Positions 16,492-26,392 are shown, counted from the first letter of the stretch. The stretch is DNA of 64,000 nucleotides from Alcanivorax sp. (GCF_019431375.1 NZ_CP080267.1:1612001-1676000); one strand, 5' to 3'. Notes: generated by a model from the sequence alone, not told the origin. Translations and numbers: made by a program.

Positions 16492-17372
16492 TGTCGGACG
16501 ACTATTCGGATAATGGTACCAGCCGAAGTTGGTTGGAGCGTGTCGGCCAGTTTTTCTCCTCCACACCCGGAGACCGGAGCGAACTGCTGGACCTGATGCG
16601 CTCCATGCGCGACTCCCACATTATTGACGGGGATACCCTGGGGATTATCGAAGGCGCGGTCTGTGTGGCGGACATGCAGGTGCGCGAGATCATGATTCCC
16701 CGCTCCCAGATGGTCAGCATCAAGGCCAGCTCCGACCCACGGGATTTCCTGCCCACCATCATCGACTGCGCCCACTCCCGTTTCCCGGTGCTCGGCGACG
16801 ACCCGGATGAAGTGATCGGCATCCTGCTGGCCAAGGATCTGCTACCGTTAATCCTCGAACCGGCCCGCATGGAACGTTTCGCCATCAAGGATCATATCCG
16901 CTCTGCTATGGTGGTTCCCGAGTCCAAACGGCTGGACTCACTGCTGCGCGAATTCCGTATCAGCCGTAATCACATGGCCATTGTGGTCAATGAATATGGC
17001 GGCGTGGCCGGGCTGGTGACCATTGAAGATGTACTGGAACAGATCGTCGGTGAAATCGAGGACGAACACGACGTGGAAGAAGAGGACTACCTGATCAAGG
17101 ACCTGGACGACCACGAGTACACGGTCAAGGCGTTGACGCCTATCGACGATTTCAACGAACACTTCCACTGCCAGTTCAGCGACGAGGAATTCGACACCAT
17201 CGGCGGACTGGTGATGCAGAAATTCGGCCGCTTGCCCGGCCGCGATGAAAGTGTGGAACTGGATGGCTATCTCTTCACCGTGCTCAGCGCCGACGGCAGA
17301 ACAATAAGATTGCTGCGGGTCACACCGCCGGGGGAAAACCAGGATGCCACAGCCACAGAGGTCGAAAGCTGA
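16491..17372 (+). CDS. corC: CorC/YbeX transporter-associated CBS-domain protein
   Basis: This 293-residue protein has two CBS domains (VREIMIPRSQMVSIKAS near 63 and IRSAMVVPESKRLDSLL near 135) and a C-terminal CorC_HlyC domain (IDDFNEHFHCQFSDEEFDTIGGLV). No membrane segment is present. YbeX-type CorC is associated with magnesium/cobalt homeostasis and, through its operon, with ribosome metabolism. In many relatives lnt follows directly; here a rhomboid-like gene overlaps the 3' end by 29 bases and lnt lies 3.5 kb away. Confidence 0.93.
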   Translation: MSDDYSDNGTSRSWLERVGQFFSSTPGDRSELLDLMRSMRDSHIIDGDTLGIIEGAVCVADMQVREIMIPRSQMVSIKASSDPRDFLPTIIDCAHSRFPVLGDDPDEVIGILLAKDLLPLILEPARMERFAIKDHIRSAMVVPESKRLDSLLREFRISRNHMAIVVNEYGGVAGLVTIEDVLEQIVGEIEDEHDVEEEDYLIKDLDDHEYTVKALTPIDDFNEHFHCQFSDEEFDTIGGLVMQKFGRLPGRDESVELDGYLFTVLSADGRTIRLLRVTPPGENQDATATEVES

Positions 17373-18723
17373 CACCATCGAAACCCTGCTAAAGGCCCCC
17401 TGGGTAATGGCAGTGATTGCCCTTGCCCTGCTAGTGGGTGCCCTGCTCAATCCGGCACAGGCGCCCCAACCGGCATTGAGCTGGTATGCCAACAGCGGCC
17501 TGAAAACCCTGGAATGGAATAACTACCTGTCCTGGCTGCGCTTCAACGGGCACGGCCAACGGGCTGGCCAGCTGGAGCAGCAACTCGCCAGCGGCGATGT
17601 CCACGCCTACAGCGCCGCGCTGCTATCCCCCGCCTTCGTCAAGGACAGCGAGCAGCGCGCCCGGGACTTTTGGTCCCCGGCCCAGATAGAACAGTGGAAA
17701 GCACTGCGCCAACAAGCGCCTCAACAGCTTGCCACCAGTAACCTGTACCGCTGGGGGCTGGCCGACAGTCACCCGCGCCCGGCCCGTTTCTTTACCGCAC
17801 CCCTGACCGGTGGCTCCCTGTGGCTGACCGTCCTCGCACTGCTTCTGCTGGCACCTCTGGCCCCGCAGCTGGAACGTCAGCTGAGCCATGGCCGGGTACT
17901 GACACTCTGGCTGTTGGGCAGCCTGCTGGCCGGGGGCGGCTACCTGCTGCTGGCGCGGCCAGGGCAAATGCCGTTCCATGGCGCCACCGCTGCGCTGATG
18001 GTCTGGTACGGCGCCTTCCTCGGCCTGCAGGGCTGGCGCACCACCTTGTCTGTCTGGTTACCCGGCAAAGCGTGGATAGGGATTCCCCTGCCCACCCCGG
18101 CCCTGGCGGCGATCCCGCTGACACTACTCGGATTACTGGCCTGGCAAAGCCAGCCAGCCATGGCCAATCTGGCCGCCGGCGTGCTGGCACTTGCTGGTGG
18201 CATTCTGCTGGTGCAGATCATGGGCCCGGCGGAACCGTCTCAAGACATCGTCACCAGCATCCCGGATCCACAGCTCCAACAGGCCCTGCAACGAGGCTGG
18301 GATGCCCTGGGCCGTCTGCAGGCTGACGCCGCCTGTGACGCCTTCCAGCAAGTGCTGGAGCAACAACCGGATCACTTTGATGCCCTTACCGGTCTGTTCA
18401 GCGCCCACCGTATGAGCCAGAACCCCAACGACTGGGTCCACATCGCCCACCGCCTGTTTGCGCACCCCGCCGCCGAGAAAGGACAGCCGCAACAGATTGC
18501 CGTTTGCTGGCAACAGTTCCGCCAGCAACAGGGGGCGGAGTTACCAGCCGACATCGGCTGGCCACTGGTCGCCACCCTGACCCGTGCAGGCGACTTCAGC
18601 CAGGCAGAGTCACTGGCTGCCAGCCTGGACCACCACGACACCCGCAAACCCGTGTTGCAGGCCCTGCGCGAGGCGTTACATCGGGAAGGTTTGGGACACC
18701 GGGCCAAGGCGCTTGAGGTGTAG
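17344..18723 (+). CDS. Rhomboid-like membrane protein with C-terminal TPR-like region
   Basis: The 459-residue protein has an N-terminal membrane anchor (20-36), a soluble segment, and about six further hydrophobic helices between 156 and 300. A helical TPR-like domain (AACDAFQQVLEQQPDHFDAL) fills the last 150 residues. The FHGATAALMVWYGAFLG segment (211-227) aligns by eye with the rhomboid GxSG helix, but Ser is replaced, so it may be proteolytically inactive. It is translationally coupled to corC, and the stop codon TAG is also the first three bases of repeat element C. The function is unknown. Confidence 0.65.
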   Translation: MPQPQRSKADTIETLLKAPWVMAVIALALLVGALLNPAQAPQPALSWYANSGLKTLEWNNYLSWLRFNGHGQRAGQLEQQLASGDVHAYSAALLSPAFVKDSEQRARDFWSPAQIEQWKALRQQAPQQLATSNLYRWGLADSHPRPARFFTAPLTGGSLWLTVLALLLLAPLAPQLERQLSHGRVLTLWLLGSLLAGGGYLLLARPGQMPFHGATAALMVWYGAFLGLQGWRTTLSVWLPGKAWIGIPLPTPALAAIPLTLLGLLAWQSQPAMANLAAGVLALAGGILLVQIMGPAEPSQDIVTSIPDPQLQQALQRGWDALGRLQADAACDAFQQVLEQQPDHFDALTGLFSAHRMSQNPNDWVHIAHRLFAHPAAEKGQPQQIAVCWQQFRQQQGAELPADIGWPLVATLTRAGDFSQAESLAASLDHHDTRKPVLQALREALHREGLGHRAKALEV

Positions 18724-19330
18724 CTGCAAGCCTCAAGCCACAAGCTGCAACGCGGGCTGGGCCCCTATTGACTTCGAACCCGCGTAGAAGCGACGCTGGC
18801 GGCGCGATTCTGGCCTTGCCAAAGGATTAGGGAATTGATGTAGGAGCGGCGCTCGAGCCGCGAACCGCGCGTAGCGAGGCCACAAAGATCTGGGCCTGAC
18901 CACCATGCTTTCTGGAACCTGTCGAGCCTTGGGATTCCTGATCGTCCTACGGACGATTTCCGCGCAAGCGCGGTTCGCACCTCAAGAGGTATTATTCGCT
19001 TCGCTCACCCTTCGGGCCGCACGGAACTACGTGCGTTACTCCGCTACGCTCCGTTCCTACAGCTGCTTCGTAAGAAATGACGAGGCCCTGGGAACTTTCC
19101 AGACCTTTCCTATCCAATCGAGCGTAGCTCGTAGCTCGTAGCTCGTAGCTCGTAGCTCGTAGCTCGTAGCTCGTAGCTCGTAGCTCGTAGCTCGTAGCTC
19201 GTAGCTCGTAGCTCGTAGCTCGTAGCTCGTAGCTCGTAGCTCGTAGCTCGTAGCTCGTAGCTCGTAGCTCGTAGCTCGTAGCTCGTAGCTCGTAGCTCGT
19301 AGCTCGTAGCTCGTAGCTCGTAGCTCGTAG
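18721..19330. repeat. Composite heptamer/REPIN-like element C
   Basis: A left arm of AAGCnnC heptamers (18721-18750, closing with CAAGCTGCAACGCGG) is followed by a core and a right arm of about 29.5 pure GTAGCTC units (19124-19330). The core holds a GTAGGAGC REP-like head (18841), a GTCGAGC...CTGATCG block with the CGCGCAAGCGCGGTTCGC palindrome, a TTCGCTCACCCTTCGG block, and a closing GGAACTTTCC tag (about 19090). It spans the whole 609-base gap between convergent genes and ends 2 bases from the stop of the right one. Homologous elements are at 33.4 and 48.4 kb. Confidence 0.85.
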
Positions 19331-19332
19331 CC

Positions 19333-20727
19333 CTACCCCCACGCCGCCCGGTAGTCCGCCACCTGCTTGCGCAGCTTCGCATCCCGACACTGGCTTTCCA
19401 CAAAACGCAGATACTGCTCCGCCTTGCCGGCCAGCCCGAATTGCTCGGCAAGAATCTTCGCCAGTAACAGATACGCCTCGCCCAACTCGCTGAAATCCGG
19501 GTGCCGATCGTGCAGATCCTTGAGCAGCCCCACTGCCACCTTGGGCTCCCGTTCATGGATACCGCGGGCCAGCGCCAGACGCAGGGAGGGTGATGCGGGC
19601 AACCAGGCGGGTTCTGCCTCTCGCTGGTGGGCCAGCAACGCCAACGCCTCGGGCCAGGCTCCAGACACCACCAGCTTTTCCATATAGGCCGGCGCAGCAG
19701 TGCGACGCTCATCGTCCCTGCCGGTGATGGCCAGCAGGCGGTCATGACGTTGCCAGTCCAGCAGCGTGGCTTTCTTGTTCTTCAGGGTTTTGGCCGTGCT
19801 CAACAGCACCTTGTCGAAACGCCCGGCACAGAGTTGCAGCCACTGGCGCCGCTCTTCCAGCGGTGTGGTCACTTTCCTGCCGCCCTGATCCAGCCCCCAC
19901 AGACGCCCATGACGGGCCAGGATATCCCCGCACAGGCAAGCTAATGCCAGCCACCAGAGCGCCGCCAGGGCTCCGGCCACCCCCTGGGCTAGCGGCAAAG
20001 GCATCACATCCACCGCCACAGCCACCAGCGCCACTCCCAGTAACCAGCCCAGGGACGCCAGCAACGCGGCTATCAGATAATCCCGGGGCACCGACAACAC
20101 ATAGGTCAGTGCTGCCGCATAGGAACCGGGCTCCGCCCCCTGTACCTGGATGGCCAGCCAGAAGGCCGGCACCAGCAACAGGCCCAGGGCCCCGATCAGC
20201 AAGCCCGCCGGCACCGATACCATCACCAGCACAAAGCCGGCGGGAACCATCACCAGCAGGGCCGGCACTGCCTGCAGCAACGCTGCCTTCCAGCCGGCTA
20301 TATCAGACAGGCAATCCCAGCCCGGCACGGCGATTTTGCGGGCTTTACCGGGATGACTGCGCAGAGCCATCACCGCCCGGGCAAAGCCCCAGGCCGGCAG
20401 CCCGCCCAGCAGTGCCACCGGGACCATCACCGGCAGGGGCGGTACCAGCGCCGCCAATAACGCCCACAGCAGCAATACCGGTAACAACACCGGGGAAAAC
20501 GGGTAACGCAGGTAACGATCCAGTTGCCGCCACAGCGGCCCGCTCTGCCCCTGCTCACTACTTTCCAGTTCCTGGTTACAGAGCAGACAGCGTGCTTCTG
20601 TCAGGCTGTCGTCCCGACCCTCCACACATTGCTGACACAGATGCAATCCATCATGACTGCAATACCATAGCGCCTCCGTCCCCGGATGGTACTTGCAATA
20701 GCGATTCACTATGATGCCCCCAAGCAT
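19333..20727 (-). CDS. B-box zinc-finger membrane protein
   Basis: The N-terminus is a B-box-like zinc finger (Cys11, His14, Cys23, His25, Cys31, Cys34, Cys47, Cys50 as candidate ligands). Six to eight hydrophobic helices follow between about 78 and 275, then a helical TPR-like tail (EYLRFVESQC-type repeats). Such fingers are often joined to membrane domains, including rhomboids, in bacteria. The function is unknown. An ATG at 20727 or a GTG at 20709, the latter behind GGGGG, may be the start. It faces the rhomboid-like gene at 17344, which has a similar membrane-plus-TPR plan. Confidence 0.7.
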   Translation of the reverse strand: MLGGIIVNRYCKYHPGTEALWYCSHDGLHLCQQCVEGRDDSLTEARCLLCNQELESSEQGQSGPLWRQLDRYLRYPFSPVLLPVLLLWALLAALVPPLPVMVPVALLGGLPAWGFARAVMALRSHPGKARKIAVPGWDCLSDIAGWKAALLQAVPALLVMVPAGFVLVMVSVPAGLLIGALGLLLVPAFWLAIQVQGAEPGSYAAALTYVLSVPRDYLIAALLASLGWLLGVALVAVAVDVMPLPLAQGVAGALAALWWLALACLCGDILARHGRLWGLDQGGRKVTTPLEERRQWLQLCAGRFDKVLLSTAKTLKNKKATLLDWQRHDRLLAITGRDDERRTAAPAYMEKLVVSGAWPEALALLAHQREAEPAWLPASPSLRLALARGIHEREPKVAVGLLKDLHDRHPDFSELGEAYLLLAKILAEQFGLAGKAEQYLRFVESQCRDAKLRKQVADYRAAWG

Positions 20728-20896
20728 TCACAAGGTGGCACAGCAACCATGGCTGCCCACCACCGGCACCCCGTATCCATCGACTGACAGAGCGGGGTTG
20801 TTTATTGGTTATGATTGATACTTTATTCGTATTTTTGCAGCGACTCTAGCCGTATCAGCCGGACGGCCTGCTCGCCACCATGAAACGAGGAATTCC

Positions 20897-22384
20897 ATGC
20901 GCCACCGTCTGCTGGCCCTGATCGCCGGCCTGCTGTTCCCCCTTGCCTTCGCTCCCTATGACCTGTGGCCACTGCTGTTCGTCAGCGTGGCCGCCGGCTT
21001 CTGGTGCCAGCAACAGGCCAGCTCCGGCAAGGAAGCCTTCCTGCGCGGCTGGCTCTACGGCCTGGGCATGTTCGGTTTCGGCGTGTCCTGGGTGCATGTG
21101 TCCATGCACGACTATGGCTTCATGCCGTTGTGGATGGCGATTCCCTTTACGGCGATTTTCGCTGCCTTTCTGGCGTTGTTCTATGGGCTGACGTTTTCCC
21201 TGAGCTGGCGCCTGGGGCGTTCGGCACTGGTGTTTGCCGGTATCTGGCTGCTGCTGGACTGGCTGCGTGGCTGGTTCCTGACTGGTTTTCCCTGGCTGTA
21301 TGCCGGCTATGCATTGATTGACACGCCGCTGGCCAGCCTGGCCCCCATCGGCGGCGTCTGGCTGCTGACCCTTGCCACGGTGTTGCTCAGCGCCACCCTG
21401 ATCCAGCTGCGCCAGCCCGGCACACTCCGCTGGGTAGCCGCCGGCCTGTCGGTGCTGGTGCTGATCACCGCCGCTGCCGGTCACTTGCTGACGTTCACCC
21501 ATGCCAACGGCCCGCAGCAAAAGGTGGCGCTGGTGCAGGGCAATATCCCCCAGGATCTGAAGTGGCAGATTGCCATGCGCGGCGAGACCCGTCGCATCTA
21601 CCACGAACTGACCCGGGACATCCCCGCCGACACCCTGGTGCTGTGGCCGGAATCGGCCATGACCGAGTTCTACCAGACCATCACCGATTTTATCGAGGAC
21701 GAAGGTCAGCAACTGGCAGACCGTGACGGCGCCCTGATCACCGGCATTCCCTGGCGCACCGTGAGTGATGCCGGTATCACCTACCACAACAGCATTGCCG
21801 CCATTCCCCTGCGTGACAGTGACGACAGCCACGAGCGGGTCTACCACAAGCAGAAACTGGTGCCCTTTGGCGAATACGTACCCATGCAGTCACTGATTCG
21901 CGGCCTGATCCCCTTCTTCGATCTGCCCATGTCCGGCTTCACACCGGGTGATCCGAGTCAGCCAAACCTGACGGTGCTGGGCCATACCGTGGCCCCCTTT
22001 ATCTGCTACGAGATTCTCTATCCGCAACTGGTGGCCAGCCGCAGCCATGATGCGGATGTGCTGGTGACCATCAGCAACGACGCCTGGTTCGGCACCTCCG
22101 CCGGCCCGGTCCAGCATTTCCAGATGGCCCGGTTGCGTGCCCTGGAAACCGGCCGCTGGCTGCTGCGCGGCACCAACAATGGCGTCACCGCCGTCATCGA
22201 CCACCGTGGCCAGGTGGTAGACGCCCTACCCCAATTCGAGCGCGATGTGCTGTACAGCCAGTATCAGCCACGCACCGGTATCACGCCGTTCATGGCCCTT
22301 GGCGTCTGGCCCTGGCTGGCGCTTTCGGTAATGCTGTTACTGCCCGCCATGCTGAAAAGGAAGAAGCAGCAGTTCGACATATAA
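20897..22384 (+). CDS. lnt: Apolipoprotein N-acyltransferase Lnt
   Basis: Lnt adds the third acyl chain to lipoproteins in the inner membrane. The 495-residue protein has an N-terminal membrane domain of about six helices and a periplasmic nitrilase domain with the catalytic triad: Glu in LVLWPESAM (near residue 252), Lys in KQKLVPFGEYVP (near 319) and Cys in APFICYEILYP (near 371). A final transmembrane helix follows. GAGGAATTCC precedes the ATG. Several lipoproteins in this window (SCO1, LptE, RlpA, NlpE-like) are its likely clients. Confidence 0.96.
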   Translation: MRHRLLALIAGLLFPLAFAPYDLWPLLFVSVAAGFWCQQQASSGKEAFLRGWLYGLGMFGFGVSWVHVSMHDYGFMPLWMAIPFTAIFAAFLALFYGLTFSLSWRLGRSALVFAGIWLLLDWLRGWFLTGFPWLYAGYALIDTPLASLAPIGGVWLLTLATVLLSATLIQLRQPGTLRWVAAGLSVLVLITAAAGHLLTFTHANGPQQKVALVQGNIPQDLKWQIAMRGETRRIYHELTRDIPADTLVLWPESAMTEFYQTITDFIEDEGQQLADRDGALITGIPWRTVSDAGITYHNSIAAIPLRDSDDSHERVYHKQKLVPFGEYVPMQSLIRGLIPFFDLPMSGFTPGDPSQPNLTVLGHTVAPFICYEILYPQLVASRSHDADVLVTISNDAWFGTSAGPVQHFQMARLRALETGRWLLRGTNNGVTAVIDHRGQVVDALPQFERDVLYSQYQPRTGITPFMALGVWPWLALSVMLLLPAMLKRKKQQFDI

Positions 22385-22477
22385 CAATACAATATAAGCT
22401 TATTCCAAATTTGACTTTGCCCTGATTCCCTTCTATAACTGTGCATGAATGCTGCCCAGTGACAGGAGGGAACGCCC

Positions 22478-23344
22478 ATGTCTCGCCCAATCGTTAAAGC
22501 CTTTTTCGACAACGACACCAACACCGTCAGCTATGTGGTGACGGACCCGGAAACCCGGCACTGCGCCATTGTGGACTCGGTGCTGGACTACGCCCCTAAC
22601 GCCGGGCGCACCAGCCACGACAGCGCCAGCCAGATCGTGGCGTACGTCAAACAGGAAAACCTCACCGTGGACTGGCTGCTGGAAACCCATGTGCATGCGG
22701 ATCACCTTTCCGCCGCACCCTGGATTCAGCAACAGGTGGGCGGCAAGCTGGCCATTGGCGAACACATTCGTACCGTGCAGGACACCTTCGGCAAGATCTT
22801 CAACGCCGGTACCGAGTTCGCCCGGGACGGCCGCCAGTTCGACCACCTGTTTACCGATGGCGAGACCTACCAGGTCGGCAACCTCGAAGCGCGGGCCATT
22901 CACACCCCCGGCCATACCCCGGCCTGCATGAGCCATGTGATCGGCGATGCCGTCTTTGTGGGCGACACCCTGTTCATGCCGGACTATGGCACCGCCCGCT
23001 GTGACTTCCCCGGCGGTGATGCCCGCACCCTCTACCAGTCCGTTCAGAAACTGCTGGCCCTGCCAGACGACACCCGCATGTTCCTCTGCCACGACTACCT
23101 GCCGGACAGCCGCAGCGAGTTCCAGTGGGAAACCACCGTGGGCGACCAGCGCCGCGACAATATCCACGTGCACGAAGGCATTTCCGAGGACGAGTTTGTC
23201 CGCATGCGCGAACGCCGCGACGCCACCCTGGACATGCCCCGGCTGATTCTGCCTTCGGTACAGATCAATATGCGCGCCGGCCACCTTCCTCCCGAGGAAG
23301 ACAATGGCGTGAGCTACCTGAAAATCCCGCTGAACGCACTGTAA
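22478..23344 (+). CDS. Metallo-beta-lactamase-fold persulfide dioxygenase-like protein
   Basis: The fold carries the metal ligands THVHADHLSA (near residue 70), HTPGHTPAC (near 146), VGDTLFMPDYG (near 166) and LCHDY (near 206). The wording and spacing match the Blh/ETHE1 persulfide dioxygenase group, which oxidises glutathione persulfide to sulfite. AGGAGG precedes the ATG. It is the first gene of a sulfide-oxidation operon: SQR follows after 6 bases, then SulP, a DUF442 protein and a second SulP. Confidence 0.88.
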   Translation: MSRPIVKAFFDNDTNTVSYVVTDPETRHCAIVDSVLDYAPNAGRTSHDSASQIVAYVKQENLTVDWLLETHVHADHLSAAPWIQQQVGGKLAIGEHIRTVQDTFGKIFNAGTEFARDGRQFDHLFTDGETYQVGNLEARAIHTPGHTPACMSHVIGDAVFVGDTLFMPDYGTARCDFPGGDARTLYQSVQKLLALPDDTRMFLCHDYLPDSRSEFQWETTVGDQRRDNIHVHEGISEDEFVRMRERRDATLDMPRLILPSVQINMRAGHLPPEEDNGVSYLKIPLNAL

Positions 23345-23350
23345 GAGGCG

Positions 23351-24580
23351 ATGCCCATGACACCGACTCTGTGGGACGTGGTAGTGATTGGCGGTGGCGC
23401 CGCCGGCATTGCCGCAGCGGCCAGCATTCTCAAACGCAAGCCGCACTTGTCCGTGGCCATCGTGGAACCCAACGACAGGCATTTCTATCAGCCCGCCTGG
23501 ACCCTGGTGGGTGGCGGTTGTTTCAACCCGGCCAACACCTGCAAAGCCACCGGCAAATTGATTCCCAACGGTGCCAAGTGGTTACGCACCCGCGTCACCC
23601 ACATGCAGCCGGAACACAACCGGGTAGCCCTGGAAGACGGCCAGTTCCTGAACTACCAGTTTCTGGTGGTGGCACCGGGCCTGGAGCTGAATCTGGGCGC
23701 CATTGAGGGGCTGGAAGCGACTCTTGGTAAGAACGGCGTGACCAGCAACTACCTCTTCGAGCTGGCCCCCTACACCTGGCAATGTGTGCAGAACCTGACG
23801 CGGGGCCGGGCCCTGTTCACCCAGCCGCCCATGCCCATCAAGTGTGCCGGCGCGCCGCAGAAGGCCATGTACCTGTCCTGCCATCACTGGGAAGGCACCG
23901 GCACCCTGGGCAACATTGATGTGCAGTTCCACAATGCCGGCGCCGTACTGTTTGGTGTGGCGGATTTTGTGCCGCCCCTGATGGAATATGTGAAACGCTA
24001 TAACGCCAACCTGAATTTCAGCAGCACCCTGATCGCCGTGGATGGCCCGGCCCGGGAAGCCACCTTCCGGCGCACCAATGGCGATGGCATCAGCGCCGAC
24101 CACACTGAACCCTTCGACATGCTGCATGTGGTGCCGCCACAACGGGCCCCACAGTTTGTGCGTGACAGCGAGCTGGCCAACGAGGCGGGCTGGGTTGCTG
24201 CGGACGAAACCACCCTGCAACACCCTCGCTTTGCCAATATCTTCAGCCTGGGCGATGCCTGCGGCACCAGCAACGCCAAGACTGCTGCCGCCGTGCGCAA
24301 GCAGGCTCCGGTTGTGGCGGAGAACCTCTGCGCAATATTGGAGAATCGTGCGCCAACCGCCCGTTATGAAGGCTATGGCGCCTGCCCGCTGACCGTGGAA
24401 AAAGGCAAGGTTGTGCTGGCCGAATTTGGCTATCAGGGCAAACTGCAACCCAGCTTCCCGCTCGACCCCACAGTACCGCGCAAGAGTATGTGGTGGCTGA
24501 AACGGCATGCCATGCCAAAGATCTACTTCGAACTGATGCTCAAGGGTCATGAATGGCTGGCCAGGCCAGGCAAACTCTGA
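23351..24580 (+). CDS. Sulfide:quinone oxidoreductase
   Basis: This 409-residue flavoprotein starts with the FAD-binding VVIGGGAAGIAAAASI. Catalytic-type cysteines occur in GGGCFNPANTC (near 58-67) and PIKCAGAPQKAMYLS (near 162), the latter being the signature of the SQOR/type II group. It would oxidise sulfide at the membrane, pass electrons to quinone and yield a persulfide for the upstream dioxygenase. The C-terminus has an amphipathic segment for membrane attachment. It sits second in the operon. Confidence 0.9.
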   Translation: MPMTPTLWDVVVIGGGAAGIAAAASILKRKPHLSVAIVEPNDRHFYQPAWTLVGGGCFNPANTCKATGKLIPNGAKWLRTRVTHMQPEHNRVALEDGQFLNYQFLVVAPGLELNLGAIEGLEATLGKNGVTSNYLFELAPYTWQCVQNLTRGRALFTQPPMPIKCAGAPQKAMYLSCHHWEGTGTLGNIDVQFHNAGAVLFGVADFVPPLMEYVKRYNANLNFSSTLIAVDGPAREATFRRTNGDGISADHTEPFDMLHVVPPQRAPQFVRDSELANEAGWVAADETTLQHPRFANIFSLGDACGTSNAKTAAAVRKQAPVVAENLCAILENRAPTARYEGYGACPLTVEKGKVVLAEFGYQGKLQPSFPLDPTVPRKSMWWLKRHAMPKIYFELMLKGHEWLARPGKL

Positions 24581-24606
24581 CCCGTGACACAACAAGGGAT
24601 GGCAAG

Positions 24607-26355
24607 ATGAAACTGCCCGCCTGGTTGGGCGCCGCCCAGTGGCTGCCCCACTACAACCGCGACACCGCTGCCCGGGATGGCGTGGCAGCGGTGATCGTCA
24701 CCATCATGCTGATTCCCCAGAGCCTGGCCTACGCCATGCTCGCTGGGCTGCCACCCGAAGTGGGCCTGTACGCCAGTATTCTGCCACTGGTGGCCTATGC
24801 GCTGCTGGGCTCCAGTCGTACTCTGGCGGTGGGCCCGGTGGCAGTGGCCTCACTGATGACCGTTGCTGCGGCCAGCCAGGTGGCCTCGGCTGGCAGCCAG
24901 CAATACCTGGCGGCCACCATCATCCTGGCCTTTCTGTCCGGTATCATTCTGCTGGTGATGGCGCTGCTGAGACTGGGCTGGATTGCCAACCTGCTATCAC
25001 ACCCGGTGGTCAGCGGCTTTATCACTGCCTCCGGCCTGCTGATTGCTGCCAGCCAGCTCAAGCACCTGCTGGGCATCCCTCTCTCGGGCCATAACCTGAT
25101 CGAGATTGGCCAGTCCCTGGCACAGCATTTTCCTGACACCCACTGGCCCACTGTGATACTCGGCACGCTGGTCACGGTGTTTTTATTCTGGGTGCGCAAG
25201 GCGCTCAAACCCCTGCTGCAGAAACTTCACTTCAATGCCTTCTGGTCCGATCTGGTCAGTAAGGCAGGGCCCGTAATCGCCGTACTGGCCTCCACCCTGG
25301 CCGTGGCAATGCTGGACCTGGACAGCGGCGGCATGGCCATTGTCGGCCACATTCCCGAAGGCCTGCCATCGCTGTCGCTCCCGATCTTTGACGCCGGACT
25401 CTGGCAGGCACTATGGCTGCCTGCCCTGCTGATCAGCCTGATCGGCTTTGTGGAATCCATTTCGGTGGCCCAGACCCTGGCAGCCAAACGGCGCCAACGG
25501 ATCAACGCCAATCAGGAACTGATGGGGCTGGGTGGCGCCAATCTGGCCAGTGCCTTCAGCGGCGGCTTCCCGGTGACCGGGGGCTTCTCTCGCTCCGTGG
25601 TGAACTTCGATGCCGGGGCCCGCACGCCCATGGCTGGTGTATTCACCGCCATCGGCATTGCCCTCACCGCCCTGTTCCTGACCGGCGCCTTCACCTATCT
25701 GCCCAAAGCCACCCTGGCCGCCACCATCGTGGTGGCAGTGCTGTCTCTGGTAGACCTGCCGGCCATCAAACACACCTGGCATTTCTCCCGGCTGGACTTC
25801 ATTGCCATGGCCATCACCATGGTGGGGGTACTGGGATGGGGGGTGGAAGCCGGGGTGCTGGCCGGGGTAATCACCTCCCTGGCCCTGTATCTGTGGCGAA
25901 CCAATCAGCCCCATGTGGCCGAAGTGGGGCTGCTGCCCGGCACCGAGCATTTCCGGAACGTGCAGCGACACCGGGTGCGCGTTTCTCCCCGGGTACTGAG
26001 CATGCGCATCGATGAATCCCTGTATTTTGCCAATGCCCGGGGCCTGGAAGACCGGATCTACGATGCTGCCCTGCTGCGTCCGCAAACAGAACACGTGGTG
26101 CTGATGGGCACCGCCATCAATCACCTGGATGCCAGTGCCGTGGACAGTTTGTTGAGCCTGAACCAGCGTCTGGATGATGCCGGCATCAAGCTGCATCTTT
26201 CCGAAATCAAGGGGCCGGTCATGGACCAGCTGCAGAACACCACCCTGCCAGCATCACTGACTGGCCAGATCTTTCTCACCCAGTATCAGGCCATACGCAC
26301 TCTGGCCCCGGAAAGCATCGAGGAAAATCCCGCTCCCCCTTGCAGCCCTGTCTGA
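24607..26355 (+). CDS. SulP-family anion transporter with STAS domain (first copy)
   Basis: The protein has ten or more membrane helices with SulP hallmarks (LIPQSLAYAMLAGLPPEVGLYAS; NQELMGLGGANLASAFSGGFPVTGGFSRS) and a C-terminal STAS domain containing INHLDASAVDSL. I chose the ATG at 24607, which begins MKLPAWLG and follows GGGATGGCAAG; the frame is open to 24553 inside the SQR gene. SulP proteins move sulfate, bicarbonate or other anions; next to SQR, export of sulfite/sulfate or uptake of an oxyanion are both possible. A paralogue follows at 26824. Confidence 0.9.
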   Translation: MKLPAWLGAAQWLPHYNRDTAARDGVAAVIVTIMLIPQSLAYAMLAGLPPEVGLYASILPLVAYALLGSSRTLAVGPVAVASLMTVAAASQVASAGSQQYLAATIILAFLSGIILLVMALLRLGWIANLLSHPVVSGFITASGLLIAASQLKHLLGIPLSGHNLIEIGQSLAQHFPDTHWPTVILGTLVTVFLFWVRKALKPLLQKLHFNAFWSDLVSKAGPVIAVLASTLAVAMLDLDSGGMAIVGHIPEGLPSLSLPIFDAGLWQALWLPALLISLIGFVESISVAQTLAAKRRQRINANQELMGLGGANLASAFSGGFPVTGGFSRSVVNFDAGARTPMAGVFTAIGIALTALFLTGAFTYLPKATLAATIVVAVLSLVDLPAIKHTWHFSRLDFIAMAITMVGVLGWGVEAGVLAGVITSLALYLWRTNQPHVAEVGLLPGTEHFRNVQRHRVRVSPRVLSMRIDESLYFANARGLEDRIYDAALLRPQTEHVVLMGTAINHLDASAVDSLLSLNQRLDDAGIKLHLSEIKGPVMDQLQNTTLPASLTGQIFLTQYQAIRTLAPESIEENPAPPCSPV

Positions 26356-26392
26356 CAAGGTTAAGCTGAGCGTTCATTCGCAAGGAGTTTTC

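Noticed and set aside
19124..19330. Possible CRISPR array
   Set aside because: The repeat unit is 7 bases with no spacers, and no cas genes are present.
19110..19745. Open frame encoding ATSYELR repeats
   Set aside because: The frame exists only because a 7-base repeat has no stop codon in this phase (three units give 21 bases); its other part is antisense or out of frame to the B-box gene.
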